DNA of 34,228 nucleotides from positions 1-34,228 of the forward strand of contig NZ_JAABRP010000014.1 of NCBI RefSeq assembly GCF_011390875.1, given 5' to 3'. The notes under the pieces are model-generated. The model was not told the origin of the DNA and did not search any database. It saw nothing but the letters and a program-made list of their open reading frames with translations. Shown piece after piece: positions 26,006 to 33,673 of the stretch. The DNA is from Thiocapsa sp. (GTDB taxonomy: Bacteria > Pseudomonadota > Gammaproteobacteria > Chromatiales > Chromatiaceae). Every line of letters starts with the position of its first letter. The stretch's first letter is position 1. A program made the translations under genes and the position numbers.

Positions 26006-26961
26006 GACTGCCGCATCTCGCCAGCTGAGCCTGGGGGACCAAAAGGCTCGGGGAGGGGGTCGTGCCCGGGGGCGAGCGGCTCGGGCGTGCATTCCGTCGG
26101 CGTGCCGCCGTCGGCGGGCGATCGTTCCGCAATGACCCTGTGCAGGGTCGACAGCGCTGCATCGAGCACGGGCGACTCGCTCTCCAACGGATAGACCACA
26201 TACGCCGGCAACAGAAACCGCGGGCTTTCGGGTGCCACGTGCAGGCAGCCCGCACGCACGTAAGATGCCGCGACGCGTTCCGGGACGAAGCAGGTTCCGC
26301 CGTTGGCCAAGATCAACTGCAGACCGAGCCAACCGATGTTGGCCATCTGCGCCGGCCGTTCCAGATTCGGGTAGACCTTACTGTGCTGGGCATAGAAGGT
26401 CGGACCCCAGTTCACGTAGACATAGCCGTCGTCGAGCTCCGTGCGCTCCGGATCGCTGGTGACCAGGACCAGTGTCTCGTCGAACAAGTGCTCGACCTGA
26501 AGGCCGGCGCTGTGTTGTGGCGTGTACATCAAGGCGAGGTCCAGCGTGCCTTCGACGATGCGCCGCATCAGATCGTCCTCGAAACCGATCTCGTTGCTGA
26601 TCGAGACATCCGGTGCCTGCTCGCGCATCCGTCCTGCCCAGAGCGGCAGGAATCCGTCCCAAAGGGCGATACGCGCGCCGATCGTGATGCTGGCCCGAAA
26701 GCGGCTGGGCAGACCGACGTCGTGGCGTGCCTGCTCGAGCGTCAACACCAGCGTCTTCGCATGCCGAAGAAAGCGCCGACCCGCGGGCGTGAGTGTCGCG
26801 CCCGAGCGGTTGCGTATGAACAGCCGGGCGTTTAGATAGTGCTCGAGGCCCTGAATGCGCGCGCTGACGGTGGATTGAGTCACGTGCACGCGGTTGGCCG
26901 CCTCTTGGAAGCTCCCGTGCGCGGCGACCGCCAAGAAGGTTCTGACCTGGTCAATGTCCAT
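26002..26961 (-). CDS. LysR-family transcriptional regulator
   Basis: 319 residues from ATG 26961. The N-terminal winged helix-turn-helix is clear: MDIDQVRTFLAVAAHGSFQE, ANRVHVTQSTVSARIQGLE and RNRSGATLTPAGRRFLRHA. The substrate-binding domain spans ~90-290, with the effector unknown, and a Pro/Gly-rich tail follows. Seven upstream in-frame residues are possible but start outside the family consensus. It is divergent from the DsrC-like gene, with a 200-bp gap that holds a GTAT-N6-ATAC palindrome (27010-27023), and is coupled to the hemerythrin gene downstream. Both flanks are plausible targets. Confidence 0.92.
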   Translation of the reverse strand: MDIDQVRTFLAVAAHGSFQEAANRVHVTQSTVSARIQGLEHYLNARLFIRNRSGATLTPAGRRFLRHAKTLVLTLEQARHDVGLPSRFRASITIGARIALWDGFLPLWAGRMREQAPDVSISNEIGFEDDLMRRIVEGTLDLALMYTPQHSAGLQVEHLFDETLVLVTSDPERTELDDGYVYVNWGPTFYAQHSKVYPNLERPAQMANIGWLGLQLILANGGTCFVPERVAASYVRAGCLHVAPESPRFLLPAYVVYPLESESPVLDAALSTLHRVIAERSPADGGTPTECTPEPLAPGHDPLPEPFGPPGSAGEMRQS

Positions 26962-27009
26962 AAGCCGCGTTCCGCATGGCATGCGCTCGTGTCATGTTGT
27001 TCCGCCTTT

Positions 27010-27023
27010 GTATCAATTCATAC
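27010..27023. promoter_or_regulatory. Candidate LysR-type operator
   Basis: GTATCAATTCATAC is an imperfect-centre palindrome (GTAT-N6-ATAC) that contains the LysR T-N11-A pattern. It lies ~50 bp upstream of lysR, in the divergent gap, where LysR proteins usually bind. Confidence 0.4.
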
Positions 27024-27124
27024 GGGCCTGGGGCAAACGCGGCTGACGTCTCCTAGTATCGAGATAGCCGATATCTATCGCCGAAAGGATTCGTTTGTCT
27101 CGGGGTCTAGTAGCGGCTAATTTG

Positions 27125-27138
27125 ATGATATAGATCAA
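27125..27138. promoter_or_regulatory. FNR/Dnr-like box upstream of the DsrC-like gene
   Basis: ATGATATAGATCAA has one mismatch to TTGAT-N4-ATCAA. It ends only 25 bp before the start codon, so it may overlap the promoter or act as a repressor site. Confidence 0.5.
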
Positions 27139-27163
27139 GAGCGCTGGAGTCGGAGACGAGACG

Positions 27164-27805
27164 ATGATTGATGTAAAGGTGTCCATGAAGGTCACGAACG
27201 AGCCGCTCAAACGCACACCCGTTGTTCTCAGGCTGGACGCAGACGGGTCGGAGACAGTGCCTGTCTTCACCGACCGTGCGGGCGTGGCGCGCTTCGATTT
27301 GCCGCCGACCAGCGGAAAGGTGCTCGTGTCGGGCGTCGAGCGTTTCGACGGTCGCCTCGACGGCGAGATCCCGATTGAGCTGTGGTCGATTACCCAATCC
27401 GAGCACAACTCGAAGGGCTTGCCGGGCGAGTTCCCCTCCGGCAGCAATGCCTATCCGAACATGACCACGCGCAGCATTCAGGTCGGTGACCGCGCGATCC
27501 TGACCGACAGCGAAGGTTATCTCGTGGATCCGTCGGATTGGTCGGAGGAGTTTGCCCGCGCCTTGGCTGCTTACGACGGGCTGGAGCTGAATGCCGAGCA
27601 TTGGGAGATCATTCGCTTCCTGAGAACCAGCTATGTCAAGCGCGGCACCCAGGCGACGGTGCGCGACATGATCGCCCACTTCCGCAAGGTCTGGGGGGAC
27701 GAGAAGGGCAGCAACCGCTATCTGCATCGACTCTTTCCGCGCGGCGGTCCGCAAAAACAAGGCAACCGGTTGGCCGGTCTGTTGCGGACGAAGGGCGAGC
27801 ACTGA
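27164..27805 (+). CDS. DsrC/TusE-like protein without cysteines, fused to an N-terminal beta domain
   Basis: 213 residues. The C-terminal half (~103-213) follows DsrC/TusE: ILTDSEGYLVDPSDWSEEFA, then LELNAEHWEIIRFLRTSYV and LHRLFPRGGPQKQGNRLAGL. In active DsrC the end reads K-Q-G-C...P-T-G-C-V, with two redox cysteines. Here the first position is Asn201 and the tail is LLRTKGEH, and the protein has no cysteine at all, so it cannot carry sulfur as persulfide or trisulfide. It fits the regulatory-type members (sometimes called RspA) of the family. The N-terminal ~100 residues are strand-rich (VSMKVTNEPLKRTPVVLRLD, GVARFDLPPTSGKVLV) and resemble a transthyretin-like beta sandwich; no such fusion is familiar to me. 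ATG 27164 has GGAG upstream. The gene is divergent from lysR. Confidence 0.85.
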   Translation: MIDVKVSMKVTNEPLKRTPVVLRLDADGSETVPVFTDRAGVARFDLPPTSGKVLVSGVERFDGRLDGEIPIELWSITQSEHNSKGLPGEFPSGSNAYPNMTTRSIQVGDRAILTDSEGYLVDPSDWSEEFARALAAYDGLELNAEHWEIIRFLRTSYVKRGTQATVRDMIAHFRKVWGDEKGSNRYLHRLFPRGGPQKQGNRLAGLLRTKGEH

Positions 27806-27891
27806 GTGGCGGTTAGCGTGCATCCCCTTCCTCCCGGGAAGGCGTGTCTGAACAAGGTCATTGGCGATTCCCGGATAAGGGATCACCACCC

Positions 27892-27919
27892 TGTAGAGGC
27901 GACTTAAGCCGCCCCTACA
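27892..27919. terminator. Hairpin between convergent genes
   Basis: A 10-bp stem with one mismatch (TGTAGAGGCG at 27892-27901 with CGCCCCTACA at 27910-27919) and an 8-nt loop, between the DsrC-like gene and the convergent membrane-protein gene. It has no T-run. A further ~90 bp without features separates it from the stop at 28014. Confidence 0.5.
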
Positions 27920-28013
27920 CCGGCAGCCATGCGTTGTCGGGGTGCCGATTTCAGGAGATCGCCTGTGCGGCCCGCTCCCCTCGCGGAGCAGCCGAGCAGT
28001 CGTAACAGGCCAT

Positions 28014-29312
28014 TCAAGATCGGGGTTCTACGCCTGAGTGCGCTGGCCGGAGCAGGGCAGCGAACTGTCGATACGTGCGCGCGACGCCGATCAGCAACAC
28101 GATCAACACCAACGAGGACAGCGCGAGCGCGATGCCCGCCGGGCGGGCCAGTACCGGAACCCACAGGCTCCCCACGAGCAGCGCCAATGCGGCGAGATGC
28201 AGTCCGAACTGAACCCGTGCCCACCGCGTCGACAACAGACTGCCCATATGCGGGATGCGCAGGTCGAATCGTCCGCTCGCGAGTTGGCGGTGCTGGAGGT
28301 GAAACCAGGTCAAAAACGGCAGGATCTTAAAAAGCATTCCGGCAGGAAGTCCGACGCCGACCCCTACCAACAGGAGCACGCCGATCAGGGTCGGGGTCGC
28401 CGCGAAGGCCCAAGCGAGAGCAGCGCCGCAGAGGCTCAGCATGGCGGCCCACCAGTGCAGCAATGTCGGGTCGAGCCGCGGTCGCTCGCGACGGCTGATC
28501 AAGCGCAAGGTGATGAAGGCAAAGCCGACGAAGCCCAGAGCGATCGTACCGAAAACGGCCTGTCCGACGAGGTCGGCTCCCATGACCCAGGCAGCGCTCG
28601 CAGCGCCGATCCCGACCAGGACGGCCGGTGCAAACCAGCGCCGCACCGGCGCCGGATAGGCCGGGGTGACGTAGAACATCGGCAGCACCTGGATGGCCAC
28701 GCCGACCACCAGCAACCCGACCCAGCCCATCAACCCCCACGCGGCATGGGTGTCGACCCAACGGGTGTGCTCCGGAACCCGGATCCACCCCTGGAGCGCG
28801 GCGACCAGCAACAACCCCAAGGCGACCGTGACCGCCAGGGCCAGCGCGGCCGTGCGCAGCGCGAGCAAGGTCCCGGGCGCACCACGCGCACGTGCCAGTG
28901 CGACGGCAACCGGGGCGACGAAGACCAGAAACCCCAGTGCTGCGGCACCGGCGCCGATCCAGATCAGGCTCGGGCCGCCGCCCGCAAGCCCCCAAGCCAG
29001 CCCGGCGGCACCGATCGTGAGCAAGAGATGTGTCGCCGTGCCGACCAGGCGCACCGCGGGGACCGGCGCACCGGCGACCACCGGCAGCATCTGAAGCAGC
29101 GCACCGCACATGATCAGCCCAAGGTATCCGATGGCGATCAGGTGGGCTGCGGCGAGCGCGCCGGGCATCCAGCGCGAGACCAAGAGGGTCGGGCCTTGCG
29201 AGGCCAAGAGCAGGCCGGCGGCGATCGCGAACAGGGGCGCGGTGAGGAAAAAGCGCGCTGGGATGTCGATCGGCGGGGCCTGATCGAGAGAAAGTCCGCC
29301 CGTACCCATCAT
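28014..29312 (-). CDS. Twelve-helix membrane protein with conserved histidines, NnrS/haem-copper-oxidase-like
   Basis: 432 residues with about 12 membrane helices. Several histidines lie at helix ends within conserved-looking blocks: AAAHLIAIGYLGLIMCGALL, WVDTHAAWGLMGWVGLLV with GVAIQVLPMFYVTPAYP, and LPFLTWFHLQHRQLA. This suggests haem or metal binding as in NnrS or subunit-I-like proteins, but the WHAHEMLFG motif of NnrS is absent. It follows the hemerythrin and DUF2249 genes on the same strand. The 198-bp gap to DUF2249 is filled by the composite repeat (29319-29513), which ends 6 bp before the ATG (29312; a second ATG is at 29309), so the ribosome-binding region lies within the repeat. 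A role in NO stress or anaerobic respiration is inferred from neighbours. Confidence 0.82.
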   Translation of the reverse strand: MMGTGGLSLDQAPPIDIPARFFLTAPLFAIAAGLLLASQGPTLLVSRWMPGALAAAHLIAIGYLGLIMCGALLQMLPVVAGAPVPAVRLVGTATHLLLTIGAAGLAWGLAGGGPSLIWIGAGAAALGFLVFVAPVAVALARARGAPGTLLALRTAALALAVTVALGLLLVAALQGWIRVPEHTRWVDTHAAWGLMGWVGLLVVGVAIQVLPMFYVTPAYPAPVRRWFAPAVLVGIGAASAAWVMGADLVGQAVFGTIALGFVGFAFITLRLISRRERPRLDPTLLHWWAAMLSLCGAALAWAFAATPTLIGVLLLVGVGVGLPAGMLFKILPFLTWFHLQHRQLASGRFDLRIPHMGSLLSTRWARVQFGLHLAALALLVGSLWVPVLARPAGIALALSSLVLIVLLIGVARTYRQFAALLRPAHSGVEPRS

Positions 29313-29318
29313 TTTTTA

Positions 29319-29513
29319 TGAACCGCGTCCGGAGCGCGTGACGTCGTCTGATCGTTTGGATGGAGCGTCGTGGACACTTGAAGCCATTGGCGCGACGCGG
29401 TTCAAGAAAATGAATAAATTGATCTTTTAAACCGCGCAGCTCCGACGCCGGTCGGCAGGGACGAACCGGGAATCCGAGCACGGAACGCCGCATGGCCCAA
29501 CGCGCGCGGTTTA
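29319..29513. repeat. Composite inverted repeat filling the gap between two minus-strand genes (copy 4)
   Basis: The left module (29319-29404, reverse, termini TGAACCGCG/CGCGGTTCA) and right module (29428-29513, forward, termini TAAACCGCGC/GCGCGGTTTA) flank a 23-nt AT-rich spacer (29405-29427). The total of 195 bp matches copy 1 (194 bp). The right end supplies the TAA stop of the DUF2249 gene (29511-29513, minus strand), and the left end lies 6 bp before the ATG of the downstream gene. Confidence 0.87.
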
Positions 29514-29777
29514 AAAACGGCTCACGCCCTGTTGCCTTAATCGACTGACCGGCCGCTGATGCTTCGGCACGGGCGAGATCAGGATGCGATACCGATCGTC
29601 CTCGGAGCTGATCTCCCAGCGGTAGCCCATGCGTCGCAGCATGTCGTAGAGTGGATAGGGCTCGCGACGGTGGAGTACGCACAGGCGATCGCCCGGCGGC
29701 AGGTCGGCGAGCGCATCGAGGATCCGCTCCATCGGCTCCGGGGCGGGAAGATTGCTGACGTCGAGTGTTCTGTCCAT
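29511..29777 (-). CDS. DUF2249-family protein
   Basis: 88 residues, a small TusA-like alpha/beta fold by pattern: [20 protein letters not shown], then [20 protein letters not shown] and [21 protein letters not shown]2249 proteins are usually next to hemerythrin proteins, NnrS or nitrite/NO reductase genes, as here. It starts 3 bp after the hemerythrin stop, so they are one operon. The last codons run CGT TTT TAA, and the TAA lies in the repeat module, so the C-terminal tail ([10 protein letters not shown]) may have been trimmed or changed by insertion. No cysteine nucleophile of TusA type is present. Confidence 0.87.
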   Translation of the reverse strand: MDRTLDVSNLPAPEPMERILDALADLPPGDRLCVLHRREPYPLYDMLRRMGYRWEISSEDDRYRILISPVPKHQRPVSRLRQQGVSRF

Positions 29778-29780
29778 GGT

Positions 29781-30218
29781 CTAGGCCGCCTGCAGCCGAT
29801 TCAGGATGTCCGGTGTCTGGTCGCCCAGATTCTCCTCGGCCATCGGATAGAGGATGCCTTCTTCCTTCGAGTTGTGCTGCTGGATCACCAGATGGAGCGT
29901 CTCGAGGATGCCGAGGCAGGCGTCTGCGTCCCGCGTGCCGACCGCGTCCTCGAGCTCCTCCGCCAAGGAACGCATCTGAGCGTGCTCCATGGTCATCATA
30001 CCGGTCGGCCCGGAGGCCCAGGGGCTGACGGCGACCAACTCCGGAAACAGCACCTGCTCCTCCATGTCGAAATGGCCGAGCAACGCAGTCGAGAGATCCT
30101 TGACCTGCTCCGCGAGTCGCGTCCAATCGCCGCCCGAGACCGCCTGTTCGCAGGCGGCGAGCAGGTGGTCACAGCGCTGATGGTCGTCGGTCATAAAGGT
30201 GGCGATCGAGTCGGTCAT
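29781..30218 (-). CDS. Hemerythrin-domain protein
   Basis: 145 residues forming a four-helix bundle with the di-iron ligands in order: [43 protein letters not shown] and [19 protein letters not shown]. These H/E motifs are typical of hemerythrin-like proteins linked to NO and oxygen handling. The start is set by GGAGG 9 nt before ATG 30218; a longer frame to 30248 adds ten residues before this site. An FNR-like half-conserved box lies 56-69 bp upstream (30274-30287). It leads the hemerythrin, DUF2249 and membrane-protein group and is divergent from bchE. Confidence 0.92.
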   Translation of the reverse strand: MTDSIATFMTDDHQRCDHLLAACEQAVSGGDWTRLAEQVKDLSTALLGHFDMEEQVLFPELVAVSPWASGPTGMMTMEHAQMRSLAEELEDAVGTRDADACLGILETLHLVIQQHNSKEEGILYPMAEENLGDQTPDILNRLQAA

Positions 30219-30273
30219 GGCGAATCCTCCGGTTGCGTGACGCGGCATTCTCCCGACCTGGATTGGGTCGTCC

Positions 30274-30287
30274 TTGATCTAGGTCAG
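30274..30287. promoter_or_regulatory. Partial FNR/Dnr box upstream of the hemerythrin group
   Basis: TTGATCTAGGTCAG: on the minus strand CTGAC-N4-ATCAA, one perfect half-site and one degenerate. It lies 56 bp from the hemerythrin start, a normal distance for FNR-type activation. Confidence 0.5.
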
Positions 30288-30345
30288 ATCTTATCGACCG
30301 CGAACGCGACGGCAACACATGCAAATCCGAGTCGCCCGGGCGGAT

Positions 30346-30359
30346 TTGACCTGTGTCAA
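30346..30359. promoter_or_regulatory. FNR-type box upstream of bchE
   Basis: TTGACCTGTGTCAA is a perfect palindrome TTGAC-N4-GTCAA. It ends 63 bp before the bchE start. The 17-nt context TTTGACCTGTGTCAAGG recurs with one change upstream of the ABC exporter (32388-32404). Confidence 0.75.
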
Positions 30360-30378
30360 GGACGACAAGGAGGCCGAC

Positions 30379-30396
30379 TGTCAATCTTCATTGACA
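30379..30396. promoter_or_regulatory. PpsR/CrtJ-type operator upstream of bchE
   Basis: TGTCAATCTTCATTGACA is a perfect inverted repeat that fits TGT-N12-ACA, the consensus of the aerobic and light repressor of photosynthesis genes. It lies 19 bp downstream of the FNR-type box and 26 bp before the bchE start, where it would block transcription. This is strong evidence for oxygen-controlled pigment synthesis. Confidence 0.82.
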
Positions 30397-30422
30397 CTTA
30401 CCATCGGCCGGGGGCTCGACGC

Positions 30423-32087
30423 ATGCGCATTCTCTTCATCCACCCAAACTACCACTCGGGCGGCGCCGAGATCGCCGGCAATTGGCCGCCGGCGTGGGTG
30501 GCCTATCTCACCGGTGCGCTCAAGACCGCGGGCTTCACCGAGGTGCGCTTCGTCGACGCCATGACCAACGACCTGTCCGAGGAGCAGGTCCGCGCGGCCA
30601 TCGTCGCCTATCGTCCCGACATCGTCGGCTGCACAGCCATCACGCCCTCCATCTACAAGGCCCAGCGTCTGCTCGAGATCGTCAAGGAGGTCGACCCCAA
30701 GATCGTCACCGTCCTCGGCGGCGTGCATGCGACCTTCATGTATCAACAGGTCCTCGGAGAGGCGCCCTGGATCGACGCCATCGTGCGCGGCGAGGGCGAG
30801 GAGATCGTCGTTGATCTGGTGCGCACCATCGATGAAGGCCGTTGGCCGGATGAGCGCGGCAAGGTCAAGGGTATCGCCTACGCCGTCGACGGCAAGATCA
30901 TCGCCACCCCGGCCGCCCCGACCGTGAAGGACCTGGACGCGATCACACCCGACTGGGGCGTGCTGGAGTGGGACAAGTACAACTACATCCCGCTCAACAA
31001 GCGCGTCGCCATCCCGAACATGGCCCGCGGCTGTCCCTACACCTGCTCCTTTTGCTCGCAATGGAAGTTCTGGCGCGACTATCGGATTCGTGATCCGAAG
31101 AAGGTCGTCGACGAGATCGAGACCCTGGTGCGCGACCACGACGTCGGTTTCTTCATCCTCGCCGACGAGGAGCCGACCATCAATCGCAAGAAGTTCATCG
31201 CCTTCTGCGAGGAGCTGATCGAGCGCAATCTCGGGATCCTCTGGGGCATCAACACCCGTGTCACCGACATCCTGCGCGACGAGGACGTGCTGCCGCTCTA
31301 TCGCAAGGCCGGGCTGATCCATGTCTCGCTCGGCACCGAGGCCGCGGCGCAGCTCAAGCTCGACCGCTTCAACAAGGAGACCACGGTCGCCGACAACAAG
31401 CGGGCGATCGGTCTGCTGCGCGATGCCGGCATCCTTACCGAGGCCCAGTTCATCGTCGGGCTCGAAAACGAGACCGCCGAGACGCTCGAAGAGACCTATC
31501 AGATGGCGCGCGACTGGAAACCGGACCTCGCCAACTGGGCCATGTACACCCCCTGGCCCTTCACGGATCTCTTCCGCGAGCTGGGCGACAAGGTCGAGAT
31601 CTTCGATTACGAGAAGTACAACTTCGTCACGCCCATCATCAAGCCGGCCGCCATGGATCGCGCCGAGCTGCTCGACCGCGTCATGCACAACTATCGCCGC
31701 TTCTACATGCACAAGGCGCTCTTCTCCTACCCCTGGGCGGGCAGCGGCGAGCGGCGGCGTTATCTGCTCGGCTGTCTGAAGGCCTTCCTCAAGGCCGGCT
31801 TCGAGCGCAAGTTCTACGATCTGGGCAAGGTCAACTACTGGGGACCGCAGTCCAAGAAAAAGGTCGACTTCCACTTCGACCCCAAGCGCACCCGCGTCGC
31901 CGAGGGCGGCACCGACTGGAAGGCCAAGCACAGCCGCAAGATCAAGGGCGACGTCCAGGCGCAGATCATGGCGTGCGGCGGCGGCAAGGAGCAGCTCGAT
32001 CAGGCCGAGATCGATGCCCTCACGGTCGCACCGCCGAGGCTGCCGAAGGCAGCCGGCAAGACGTCGGTCAAGGTCGTGATCGAGTAG
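30423..32087 (+). CDS. bchE: Anaerobic Mg-protoporphyrin IX monomethyl ester cyclase
   Basis: BchE forms the isocyclic ring of bacteriochlorophyll without O2, using a cobalamin-dependent radical SAM mechanism with oxygen from water. The 554-residue product has an N-terminal cobalamin-binding-like domain ([16 protein letters not shown], then [26 protein letters not shown] and IVRGEGEE) and a radical SAM core with Cys204, Cys208 and Cys211 in [20 protein letters not shown]. The C-terminal third ends in a Lys-rich tail. The ATG at 30423 fits the usual [11 protein letters not shown] start. The upstream region holds a FNR-type box and a PpsR-type operator. It is divergent from the hemerythrin group and followed by an ABC exporter. 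Confidence 0.96.
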   Translation: MRILFIHPNYHSGGAEIAGNWPPAWVAYLTGALKTAGFTEVRFVDAMTNDLSEEQVRAAIVAYRPDIVGCTAITPSIYKAQRLLEIVKEVDPKIVTVLGGVHATFMYQQVLGEAPWIDAIVRGEGEEIVVDLVRTIDEGRWPDERGKVKGIAYAVDGKIIATPAAPTVKDLDAITPDWGVLEWDKYNYIPLNKRVAIPNMARGCPYTCSFCSQWKFWRDYRIRDPKKVVDEIETLVRDHDVGFFILADEEPTINRKKFIAFCEELIERNLGILWGINTRVTDILRDEDVLPLYRKAGLIHVSLGTEAAAQLKLDRFNKETTVADNKRAIGLLRDAGILTEAQFIVGLENETAETLEETYQMARDWKPDLANWAMYTPWPFTDLFRELGDKVEIFDYEKYNFVTPIIKPAAMDRAELLDRVMHNYRRFYMHKALFSYPWAGSGERRRYLLGCLKAFLKAGFERKFYDLGKVNYWGPQSKKKVDFHFDPKRTRVAEGGTDWKAKHSRKIKGDVQAQIMACGGGKEQLDQAEIDALTVAPPRLPKAAGKTSVKVVIE

Positions 32088-32136
32088 GGGCGAAGGGCCT
32101 CGCTCCACAGGCTGCCACCCAAACCCTCAGTGCTCG

Positions 32137-32157
32137 TGACACCGCTCCGCGGTGTCA
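32137..32157 (+). terminator. Hairpin downstream of bchE
   Basis: An 8-bp stem (TGACACCG at 32137-32144 with CGGTGTCA at 32150-32157, loop 5 nt) 50 bp after the bchE stop. No T-run follows. The rest of the 392-bp gap before the next gene holds only the FNR-type box at 32389. Confidence 0.5.
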
Positions 32158-32388
32158 TGCATGCCTCCTTGGCGCTCTGCGCCGCGTGACGCCCGCGGTG
32201 CGTCGCCCCGATTACCGCCCCATTCAACCTGGACCGATGTGTCTGCGGATCAAGGCATTGTCGCGTTCGTGTCGATTCCTGATCGCTCTGCGATCACCAT
32301 CACCTCCATCGCGGTGTCTCTGCGGCGGATCCAGTTCTCAGACCCGACGACGATTCGACTCTCCCCGGAGAGTGGGCACCTCGCACCT

Positions 32389-32402
32389 TTGACCTGAGTC
32401 AA
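32389..32402. promoter_or_regulatory. FNR-type box upstream of the ABC exporter
   Basis: TTGACCTGAGTCAA is a perfect palindrome TTGAC-N4-GTCAA. It differs at one spacer base from the bchE box, including flanks (TTTGACCTGAGTCAAGG). It ends 77 bp before the membrane-fusion protein start. Confidence 0.72.
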
Positions 32403-32479
32403 GGCCGAAGCGCGGCTCCATCCCCATCCTGCTCCAACGGCTCTCCCGAGTCGCTCGCCATTGCTTTCGAGCCCTCCAT

Positions 32480-33673
32480 ATGAACCTTCCCAAGCCAAGC
32501 CGGCGTGTCGTCTTCCTGCTCGCGGTACTCGTTCCGCTCATCGGCGCCTTCCTCTGGTTGGCGTTGACCTCGGGTCCGTTGGCCCCGGTGCCCGTGACCC
32601 TGACCACCGTCGAGATGCGTCCCGTCACCCCGACGCTGTTCGGAGTGGGCACGGTCGAGGCGCGCTACACCTACCGCATCGGCCCGACCTTTGCCGGTCG
32701 GGTGCGGCGGGTCGAGGTGCAGGTGGGGGATCGGGTCGAGGCCGGCCAACTGCTCGGCGAGATGGATCCGGTCGATCTCGACGACCGCGTCGCCGCGGCG
32801 GACGCGGCACTGCACCGCGCGGAATCCGGCGTGGTCGCGGCCCATGCCCAGGTCGGCGATGCGCAGGCGCGGCGGGACTTCGCCAGTGCCCAAGTCGCCC
32901 GCTACGAGCAGCTTCTGCTGTCCCGCACGGCCAGCGAGGATACGGCGGAGGCCAAGCGTCAGGAGGCCCAGGTCGCCGAGGCAGGTCTGGCACTGGCCGT
33001 GGCCAATCTGGAATCCGCGGAGCAGGATCTCGTGCGGGTCCGTGCCGAGCGCGAGGCATTGGTGCAGCAGCGGGCCAATCTGCGCCTGATCGCGCCGGTG
33101 GACGCATTGGTGGTCTCGCGCGACGCCGAGCCCGGCAGCACCGTCGTGGCGGGTCAGTCGGTCGTGGAGGTGATCGACCCGAGCCGTCTCTGGATCGATG
33201 TCCGCTTCGATCAGCTCGGCGCCGGGGCGCTGCGTGCCGATCTGGGGGCCCGCATCGCGCTGCGCTCGCTGCCGCTGGACACCTTGCCCGGCGAGGTGCT
33301 GCGGATCGAGCCGCGGGCCGATGCCGTCACCGAGGAGTTTCGCGCCAAGATTGCGTTTTCGAAGCTGCCCGAGCCGCTGCCCCGACTCGGCGAGCTGGCC
33401 GAGGTGACCGTGGCCCTGGAGCCGCTCGAAGCGGCCCCGGCGCTGCCCAATGCCGCCTTGCACCGGCGCGACGGCCAGCTCGGCGTCTGGGTGCTGGATG
33501 ACGCCGGTCCGCGCTTCGTCGCGGTCGAGACCGGCGCGCGGGACCTGGAGGGTTGGGTCCAAATCCGCGACGGCCTGGTGTCCGGCGATCGCGTGATCCT
33601 GCACTCCCGCGTCCCGCTCCGGCCCGGACGTCGGGTCGAGATCGTCGAGCAGATCCCCGGTCTGCCCCGATGA
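32480..33673 (+). CDS. HlyD/MacA-type periplasmic membrane-fusion protein
   Basis: 397 residues. An N-terminal anchor (residues ~10-30, VVFLLAVLVPLIGAFLWLAL) is followed by a barrel-sandwich (lipoyl-like) domain, FAGRVRRVEVQVGDRVEAGQ, and a coiled-coil hairpin of Ala/Glu/Gln/Arg-rich sequence (~95-190). The second lipoyl half is LRLIAPVDALVVSRDAEPGS and the beta-barrel is LWIDVRFDQLGAGALRADLG. The C-terminus contains RDGQLGVWVLDDAGP and GDRVILHSRVPLRPGRRVE. It belongs with the permease that overlaps its stop by 4 nt (ATGA), forming part of a MacAB/DevBCA-like exporter. Weak ribosome site; the ATG at 32480 begins the only plausible N-terminus. The FNR-type box upstream suggests anaerobic expression, and the cargo is unknown. 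Confidence 0.88.
   Translation: MNLPKPSRRVVFLLAVLVPLIGAFLWLALTSGPLAPVPVTLTTVEMRPVTPTLFGVGTVEARYTYRIGPTFAGRVRRVEVQVGDRVEAGQLLGEMDPVDLDDRVAAADAALHRAESGVVAAHAQVGDAQARRDFASAQVARYEQLLLSRTASEDTAEAKRQEAQVAEAGLALAVANLESAEQDLVRVRAEREALVQQRANLRLIAPVDALVVSRDAEPGSTVVAGQSVVEVIDPSRLWIDVRFDQLGAGALRADLGARIALRSLPLDTLPGEVLRIEPRADAVTEEFRAKIAFSKLPEPLPRLGELAEVTVALEPLEAAPALPNAALHRRDGQLGVWVLDDAGPRFVAVETGARDLEGWVQIRDGLVSGDRVILHSRVPLRPGRRVEIVEQIPGLPR

Noticed and set aside
26006-26332. Upstream extension of the hemerythrin frame inside lysR
   Set aside because: This part is Arg/Pro-rich and antisense-like relative to known families; the GTGA overlap at 26002-26005 gives a normal coupled start.
29281-29312. NnrS as a firm name for the 28014-29312 product
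   Set aside because: Topology and context agree, but the characteristic W-H-A-H-E motif is missing, so it is left as a similarity only.
28327-30126. A 599-codon minus-strand frame spanning several genes
   Set aside because: It overlaps three real genes in another frame and also runs through the repeat; Arg-rich shadow composition.
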